Shown here: piece after piece, positions 59,513 through 64,000 of the stretch
How positions within the stretch are numbered: the first letter of the stretch is position 1
Layout: each line of letters starts with the position of its first letter
Source of the DNA: CAVRTJ01 sp964507185
GTDB taxonomy: Bacteria > Acidobacteriota > UBA4820 > DSQY01
NCBI GenBank assembly: GCA_964507185.1
Contig: CAZDOY010000015.1
Span: forward strand, 1-64,000
Reading direction: 5' to 3'
DNA: 64,000 nucleotides
The notes under the pieces: generated by a model
The model's database searches: none
What the model was told of the DNA's origin: nothing
Seen by the model: only the letters and a program-made list of their open reading frames with translations
Made by a program: the position numbers and the translations under genes

Positions 59513-60277
59513 TCATGCCGCCAGCCAGGAGGCGGCCAGGACAAGGCAGGCAAAAGCGTTCTTGAACGTCAGGATCATCCCCAGCCGCCTTGTGGTCCAG
59601 CGGGGAATCACCAGCGCCCCCCGGATATCCTCGAGGAGAACGAGTCCGGCGAATGCGCCCCACGGAGCGAGCCGGCCGATGAGACAGTAGCAGGCTATGA
59701 GGCCGGCTCCTGCTGCCGCGAGCACGATGCAGGCAGAGCGCAGCAAGGGGCTCGGTGCTTTGGGAAGGCGCGCGCGCAGAACGCCGGGCAGAAAGAGGCA
59801 GGTGAAGAGAGGCCATGTCAGGGCCGCCTCTCGCAGTGACGCCGGGCGCGTGCCGAGATATGCCAGGCCCGAAACGGTGCCGAGAAGGGCGGTCCCGTAC
59901 AATTCGACGACGAGCGAACGGGTCAGTCTCGGTGAGCCGGCCATCAGGAAGTAGACGCCCAGGAACGGCAGGGAAAGGCAGGCCGCAGCGAGGAATCCCC
60001 ATGGCGCGGCCAGCGCGGTGGGGAGGGCGCAGACGCCGCCCATCAGGCCGAACAGCACCAGCCAGGTCCAGCCCCTGCCCGTTCTTCGGACCTCTTGCGC
60101 CAGTCCCTTGCCGCCGGTCAGAAGGACTATGGCGGGCAACAGCAGAAGGGACGCAATCTTCGGCGGCCAGACGACTATGAGCCCCGCAGCGTAACATGAC
60201 AGAACGACGGCCCATGCGCCGTGCTCGCCCCAGATACCCCTGAGGCTGTCTTTCCATCCCGGCCTTCTTGAACTCAC
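59513..60277 (-). CDS. YwiC-like membrane protein
   Basis: 254 residues, about nine membrane helices. GEHGAWAVVLSCYAAGL near the N-terminus (the EHGAW motif) and the repeated helix pattern match the YwiC-like family of uncharacterised integral membrane proteins. There is no known activity; B. subtilis ywiC lies near nitrate-respiration genes, but nothing similar is here. A GTG at 60277 with AAAGGA eight bases upstream is the likely start; the frame continues to an ATG at 60355 that would overlap the PhoR-type gene's 3' end and lacks a site. It follows the phoR gene by 58 bases. Confidence 0.75.
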   Translation of the reverse strand: MSSRRPGWKDSLRGIWGEHGAWAVVLSCYAAGLIVVWPPKIASLLLLPAIVLLTGGKGLAQEVRRTGRGWTWLVLFGLMGGVCALPTALAAPWGFLAAACLSLPFLGVYFLMAGSPRLTRSLVVELYGTALLGTVSGLAYLGTRPASLREAALTWPLFTCLFLPGVLRARLPKAPSPLLRSACIVLAAAGAGLIACYCLIGRLAPWGAFAGLVLLEDIRGALVIPRWTTRRLGMILTFKNAFACLVLAASWLAA

Positions 60278-60335
60278 GAGAGTAATCCTTTCCGCCGGAT
60301 GCCGGCCGGGCAAACGACCGGTACACGTCCCTGCG

Positions 60336-61694
60336 TCAATGTGCAGCGCCGGCAAAAGGAGCGGCCCCGGCGGTTTCTTCGGATCCGTCCTGTTCCCTCG
60401 TGATCTTGACGGTGAAAGTAGTACCCTTGCCGACGGTGCTTTGCACGTCTACCTCACCGCCCAGTTTATTGACGGCGTGCTTTACGATGGCGAGACCGAG
60501 GCCCGTGCCTCCGCGTTCCCTCGACCGGTGCGGATCGACTCTGTAGAAACGTTCGAAGATGCGCGTGAGGTGCTGGTTGGGAATGCCCTCGCCCGTGTCT
60601 TCCACCAGGATGTTTATGGAGCGGTCTTCCTGGATGCACCTGAGCCGGACCCGGCCACCGGGTCTGTTGTACCGGATCCCGTTGTCTACGAGGTTCCGGA
60701 CGGCCATCTCGAGCAGACTTCGGTCGGTCAGGACCGAGGCCTCCCCCGAACACTCCACATGAAGCGTGACCGATGCGGATTCGGCGAGCGGCTGGAGGCT
60801 CTTGACGAGGTCCTGGCAGAACGCTGAAAGCGCAACCCTCTCAGATTTTGGCGCCATTTCTTCGGCTTCCAGGCGGGAGAGGGAGAGCAGATCGTCCACC
60901 AACGCTTTCATTCTCGTTATCTGGTGTTCGAGCCGTTGGGAGAAGTAGGCGCGGCGGTCAGGCGGGAGGGCGTCGTCGGCGAGCGTTTCGCTGAGGGAGG
61001 TCAAGGCGGTGAGAGGGGTGCGCAACTCGTGCGAGACGTTGGCCACGAGGTCCGCCTTCATTCTCTCCAAGTGGGCTTCCTGTGTTATGTCCCTGAGGTA
61101 GATGACGGCCCCTTCGTTCTGGAGCGGCGTGACCTGGGCAACGAACACGCGCCCGCGTCCTCTCTCGCCCTCCTCAAACTTCTTTCGCCGGGTCTCCCGG
61201 TTCTGTGTAGCGTCCTCTATCAGTTGTCCCAACCCGGGTAGAGCCAGACTCGGCACTCCGCCCTTCTCGCTGAACCTGGGGAACAGCGCGAAAGTGACAG
61301 GGCTCGTCAGCACGACATCGCCGTCGCGGTCGAGCACGAGGATCGCGCGGTCCGTGGCGGCGAGGACCGCCATCAAACGCTGCTCTCTCTGGTGTGCCAG
61401 TTCGAGGGATATGAAGAGGTTCTGGGCCATCGTGTTGAAGGTCCTCGAGGGCAATGCAAGGTCTCCGGGGGAGATGTCGTCGAGCCTTGCTGCGAAATCG
61501 CCCTCCTGGACCCTCGATGCGGCGACTTCGAACTCCTTCCAGGGGGCTACCGCCCATCTCGTGGCTATGGCGGCGGCCGCCACCACGGCGAGAATCCGGA
61601 CCAGCCACGCAGCGGGCCCCTCCACGCCGCCCGGCCACAGAAAGAGGAGGATCACGGCAATGATGAGCACCAGGTAGCGTCTGAAGTACCGCAT
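60336..61694 (-). CDS. phoR: PhoR-type sensor histidine kinase
   Basis: 452 residues. Two membrane helices at the N-terminus (about 8-20 and 30-48) with almost no periplasmic loop, a HAMP-like segment (PWKEFEVAASRVQEGDFAARL), a PAS (about 100-215, DRAILVLDRDGDVVL), HisKA with SHELRTPLTALTSLSE, and an ATPase with VDNGIRYN, DTGEGIPNQ and GGTGLGLAIV. The architecture matches PhoR, which senses phosphate status through the Pst/PhoU system; none of those genes is here, so another signal is possible. It overlaps the response-regulator stop by one base. Confidence 0.88.
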   Translation of the reverse strand: MRYFRRYLVLIIAVILLFLWPGGVEGPAAWLVRILAVVAAAAIATRWAVAPWKEFEVAASRVQEGDFAARLDDISPGDLALPSRTFNTMAQNLFISLELAHQREQRLMAVLAATDRAILVLDRDGDVVLTSPVTFALFPRFSEKGGVPSLALPGLGQLIEDATQNRETRRKKFEEGERGRGRVFVAQVTPLQNEGAVIYLRDITQEAHLERMKADLVANVSHELRTPLTALTSLSETLADDALPPDRRAYFSQRLEHQITRMKALVDDLLSLSRLEAEEMAPKSERVALSAFCQDLVKSLQPLAESASVTLHVECSGEASVLTDRSLLEMAVRNLVDNGIRYNRPGGRVRLRCIQEDRSINILVEDTGEGIPNQHLTRIFERFYRVDPHRSRERGGTGLGLAIVKHAVNKLGGEVDVQSTVGKGTTFTVKITREQDGSEETAGAAPFAGAAH

Positions 61695-62377
61695 TATTCG
61701 GCCCTCAGCCTGTAGCCGACGCCCCGTACGGTTTCCACCCGACCGCTTTCCGTGCCCATCTTGTCGCGTAACCTGGCGATGTGAACGTCCACCGCCCTGT
61801 CCTCGACCGCCTTGTCATCGGGCCAGAGGTTGTTGAGAATCTGCCCCCTGGAATAGACCCTCCCTGGATGCCGGACCAGAAGCTCGAGAATCTTGAATTC
61901 CGTGGGCGTGAGGTCGAAAGTCGTATCGCCCGAACCCGACCTGTAGGTGGCGGTATCGAGCCAGATATCCCCCACCCGTCTCATGTTCGAAGAATCCGGC
62001 TCCGCCGTGTATCGCCTGAGTACGGCCTTGACGCGGGCCAGGAGTTCCCGCGTCCGAAATGGTTTGATCACGTAGTCGTCAGCGCCGGAGCCGAGCCCCG
62101 CAACCACGTCCATCTCCGTGCCGCGTGCCGTGAGCATGAGCAGGCCCGTGCGGTTGAAGCGCTGGTCTCCCCGAAGGATGCGGCACAGGTCGATGCCCGA
62201 CATGCCCGGGAGCATCCAGTCGATGATGACGACATCGGGGACGCGGTCCCTGAAGGCCAGCAGGGCCGTGGCTCCGTCGCCGAATCCGTTGACCTCGTAG
62301 CCCTCCCGTTCCAGCGAGTAGCACAACGTTTCCCGGATATCCTTCTCGTCCTCGACAACCGCCGCCCTGTATCCCAT
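61694..62377 (-). CDS. phoB: PhoB/OmpR-type response regulator
   Basis: 227 residues. Receiver domain: acidic pocket VVEDEKDIR, phospho-Asp in VVIIDWMLPGMSG, Thr/Lys in LMLTARG and YVIKPF. A winged-helix DNA-binding domain follows (LTPTEFKILELLVRHPG, then VDVHIARLRDKMG and VRGVGYRL). It is cotranscribed with the phoR-type kinase. The ATG at 62377 follows AGGAGGG. It is divergent from acpP. Confidence 0.92.
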   Translation of the reverse strand: MGYRAAVVEDEKDIRETLCYSLEREGYEVNGFGDGATALLAFRDRVPDVVIIDWMLPGMSGIDLCRILRGDQRFNRTGLLMLTARGTEMDVVAGLGSGADDYVIKPFRTRELLARVKAVLRRYTAEPDSSNMRRVGDIWLDTATYRSGSGDTTFDLTPTEFKILELLVRHPGRVYSRGQILNNLWPDDKAVEDRAVDVHIARLRDKMGTESGRVETVRGVGYRLRAE

Positions 62378-62461
62378 CGGAGCCCTCCTGTATTTCTAAT
62401 CCGTGGGCTGTTCTCATATAGTTTGCCCCGACGCTCCGCCGGGCGCAAGTGGGGCGCCCTC

Positions 62462-62490
62462 TTGCATTTCCCTCCATTTAAAGGTAGAAT
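62462..62490 (+). promoter_or_regulatory. Sigma-70 promoter of acpP
   Basis: TTGCAT (62462-62467), 17 bases, TAGAAT (62485-62490), about 30 bases before the acpP start. No FadR- or FapR-like operator was recognised. Confidence 0.65.
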
Positions 62491-62520
62491 TCCCCACTCG
62501 TGCTATGGAGGATCATGCCG

Positions 62521-62757
62521 ATGAACGTTGAACAAAAGGTGATAAGCATCATCGCCGACCAATTGAGCGTAGACGAATCAGAAGTGAAGCCCGAGGCGTC
62601 CTTCATCAATGACCTGGGAGCGGATTCCCTGGACACCGTAGAACTGATAATGGCCTTGGAAGAGGAGTTCGGGATCGAGATTTCCGATGAAGAGGCCGAG
62701 AAGATCCAGACCGTACAAGCCGCTATCGACTACATCAAAGCCCACGTAGAAAAGTAG
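62521..62757 (+). CDS. acpP: Acyl carrier protein
   Basis: 78 residues, the normal length. GADSLDTVELIMALEEEFG contains the Ser (in DSL, about residue 37) that takes the 4'-phosphopantetheine arm. The acidic helix II that docks to fatty-acid-synthesis enzymes is intact. It shuttles growing chains in the cytoplasm. Two ATGs six bases apart follow GGAGG; the second (62521) has the better spacing of nine and gives the standard MNVEQKV start. fabF follows after 12 bases, the common acpP-fabF order. Confidence 0.97.
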   Translation: MNVEQKVISIIADQLSVDESEVKPEASFINDLGADSLDTVELIMALEEEFGIEISDEEAEKIQTVQAAIDYIKAHVEK

Positions 62758-62769
62758 GTGGAGCCACCC

Positions 62770-64000
62770 GTGAAGCGCCGAGTGGTCGTAACTGGGTACG
62801 GAGTGTTGTCGCCCCTCTCCCTTACGGCGGAAGGTACGTGGAAGCGTATCCTCAGGGGCGAGAGCGGCATTGGTCCGATCGAGCGGTTTGACGTCTCCTC
62901 GTATCCCGTTCGTATTGCGGGCCAGGTTCCGGACTTCGACCCGCTCAACTACATGGACAAAAAGGACGCGCGGAAGATCGACCGCTTCATCCAGTTCGCC
63001 CTGGCGGCCACGCAGGAAGCCCTGGGCATGAGCGGCCTGGAAATCTCGCCCTCGAACGCCGAAAGAGTGGGCGTGGCCGTCGGCAGCGGCATAGGCGGGC
63101 TGAGCACCATCGAAGAACAGCACAAGATACTCATGGAGAGGGGCTGGGGACGCGTCAGCCCCTTCTTCATTCCCGGTATCATCATCAACATGGCGAGCGG
63201 GCAGATATCCATCCGCCACGGCGCGAAGGGACCGAACATCTCCACGGTTACGGCCTGCGCTACGGCTTCCCACGCCATCGGTGAATCCATGCGATACATT
63301 CAGCGGGGCGACGCGGACGTGATGATATCGGGCGGAACGGAGGCGGCCGTCACACCTCTGTCCATCGCCGGCTTCGCGGCCATGCGGGCTCTTTCCACCC
63401 GCAACGACGAACCCGAGACCGCGTCCCGTCCCTACGACGCGGACAGGGACGGTTTCGTCATGGGCGAAGGCGCCGGCGTTCTCATCCTGGAATCCCTGGA
63501 GCACGCGCGAGCCAGGGGCGCCCGGATCATGTGCGAACTCACGGGCTACGGCATGAGCGGAGACGCCTTCCACGTGAGCGCCCCGTCGGAAGACGGCGAC
63601 GGGCCGATGCGGGCCATGATCAATGCCCTTGAGGATGCGGAACTGTCGCCGTCCGACGTCCAGTACATCAATGCGCACGGTACCTCCACCCCGGCGGGGG
63701 ATACGGTGGAGACGCTCGCCGTGAAGCGCTGTTTCGGGGATTGTGCCTCCCAAATAGCCGTCTCTTCGACGAAGAGCATGACGGGGCACCTGCTCGGTGC
63801 TGCCGGCGGCCTCGAGGCTGTTCTCACCATCCAGGCCATGAGGGACGGAATCGCACCGCCCACGATCAACCTGCGCACTCCGGACCCGGCCTGCGACCTG
63901 GACTACGTCCCCAACGAAGCCAGGCCCATGGCCATCCGGCACGCCCTGTCCAACTCCTTCGGCTTCGGCGGCACGAACGCCTGCCTGGTACTTTCGAAGT
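62770..64000 (+). CDS. fabF: 3-oxoacyl-ACP synthase II (3' end just outside window)
   Basis: 410 codons are visible; E. coli FabF has 413, so only a few residues are missing. FabF extends acyl-ACP with malonyl-ACP. The Cys-His-His triad is complete: Cys in STVTACATASHAIG (about 163), His in NAHGTSTPAGD (about 300), and His in STKSMTGHLLGAAGG (about 337), with the C-terminal NSFGFGGTNAC loop. The GTG at 62770 follows AGGTGGAG, which overlaps the end of acpP. Translation is likely linked to acpP. Confidence 0.96.
   Translation, partial: MKRRVVVTGYGVLSPLSLTAEGTWKRILRGESGIGPIERFDVSSYPVRIAGQVPDFDPLNYMDKKDARKIDRFIQFALAATQEALGMSGLEISPSNAERVGVAVGSGIGGLSTIEEQHKILMERGWGRVSPFFIPGIIINMASGQISIRHGAKGPNISTVTACATASHAIGESMRYIQRGDADVMISGGTEAAVTPLSIAGFAAMRALSTRNDEPETASRPYDADRDGFVMGEGAGVLILESLEHARARGARIMCELTGYGMSGDAFHVSAPSEDGDGPMRAMINALEDAELSPSDVQYINAHGTSTPAGDTVETLAVKRCFGDCASQIAVSSTKSMTGHLLGAAGGLEAVLTIQAMRDGIAPPTINLRTPDPACDLDYVPNEARPMAIRHALSNSFGFGGTNACLVLSK

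Overview
The window is a GC-rich stretch of Gram-negative bacterial chromosome, with genes packed on both strands and short spacers. Kdo transferase, TatA, an outer-membrane-type beta-barrel tail, M16 and secreted M3/M1 peptidases, and sigma-54 signalling point to a diderm. An oxygen-sensitive type 2-hydroxyacyl-CoA dehydratase set with its ATPase activator suggests an anaerobic or facultative lifestyle based on acyl-CoA and amino-acid breakdown. Desulfobacterota or Acidobacteriota relatives would fit, but the sequence alone does not fix the taxon. A run of exactly 100 N (17318-17417) inside an acyl-CoA dehydrogenase shows that this is a draft, probably metagenome-derived, scaffold.

Layout. 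1-1 kb: the tail of a barrel protein and an aldo/keto reductase pseudogene. 1.2-4.6 kb: a tightly coupled three-gene unit (zinc-ribbon pseudokinase, vWA protein, divergent adenylosuccinate synthetase), the best candidate here for an undescribed system. 4.7-8.6 kb: MFS transporter, HD-GYP protein, a TatA with a zinc ribbon, and LD-carboxypeptidase. 8.6-11.6 kb: waaA overlapping two orphan Dpp-type permeases. 12-16.6 kb: membrane-anchored NodB deacetylase, NYN-LOTUS RNA-processing protein, endonuclease V and a UbiA-type prenyltransferase. 16.6-23 kb: acyl-CoA dehydrogenase, alkyltransferase-like protein, M1 peptidase, LOG protein and a secreted PepF. 23-26.2 kb: the dehydratase/activator operon. 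26.2-30.6 kb: intergenic repeats flanking a second secreted PepF and a pirin. 30.6-32.7 kb: a MarR-headed redox operon (marR, doxX, wrbA, VOC). 32.9-41.9 kb: YeiH-type transporter, coiled-coil protein, small membrane/secreted proteins, M16 peptidase, VOC and GNAT. 42-49 kb: two related multi-PAS histidine kinases without adjacent receivers. 49-56 kb: a leucine-catabolism-like carboxyltransferase and hydratase in one operon with an NtrB/NtrC pair. 56-60.3 kb: HU protein, a degenerate GspE/PilB-like protein, and small proteins including a 56-residue zinc ribbon. 60.3-64 kb: PhoR/PhoB, then acpP and fabF, which runs off the right edge.

How the genes fit together. Several proteolytic enzymes (two PepF, M1, M16, LD-carboxypeptidase) plus acyl-CoA dehydrogenase, hydratase, carboxyltransferase and 2-hydroxyacyl-CoA dehydratase fit an organism that degrades peptides and ferments or oxidises amino acids. 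The number of sensory proteins (four histidine kinases, two response regulators, an HD-GYP protein, an MshEN protein) indicates heavy signalling. Diverged intergenic repeats recur in at least three spacers between 26 and 36 kb. No tRNA, rRNA, CRISPR array, transposase or phage gene was recognised.
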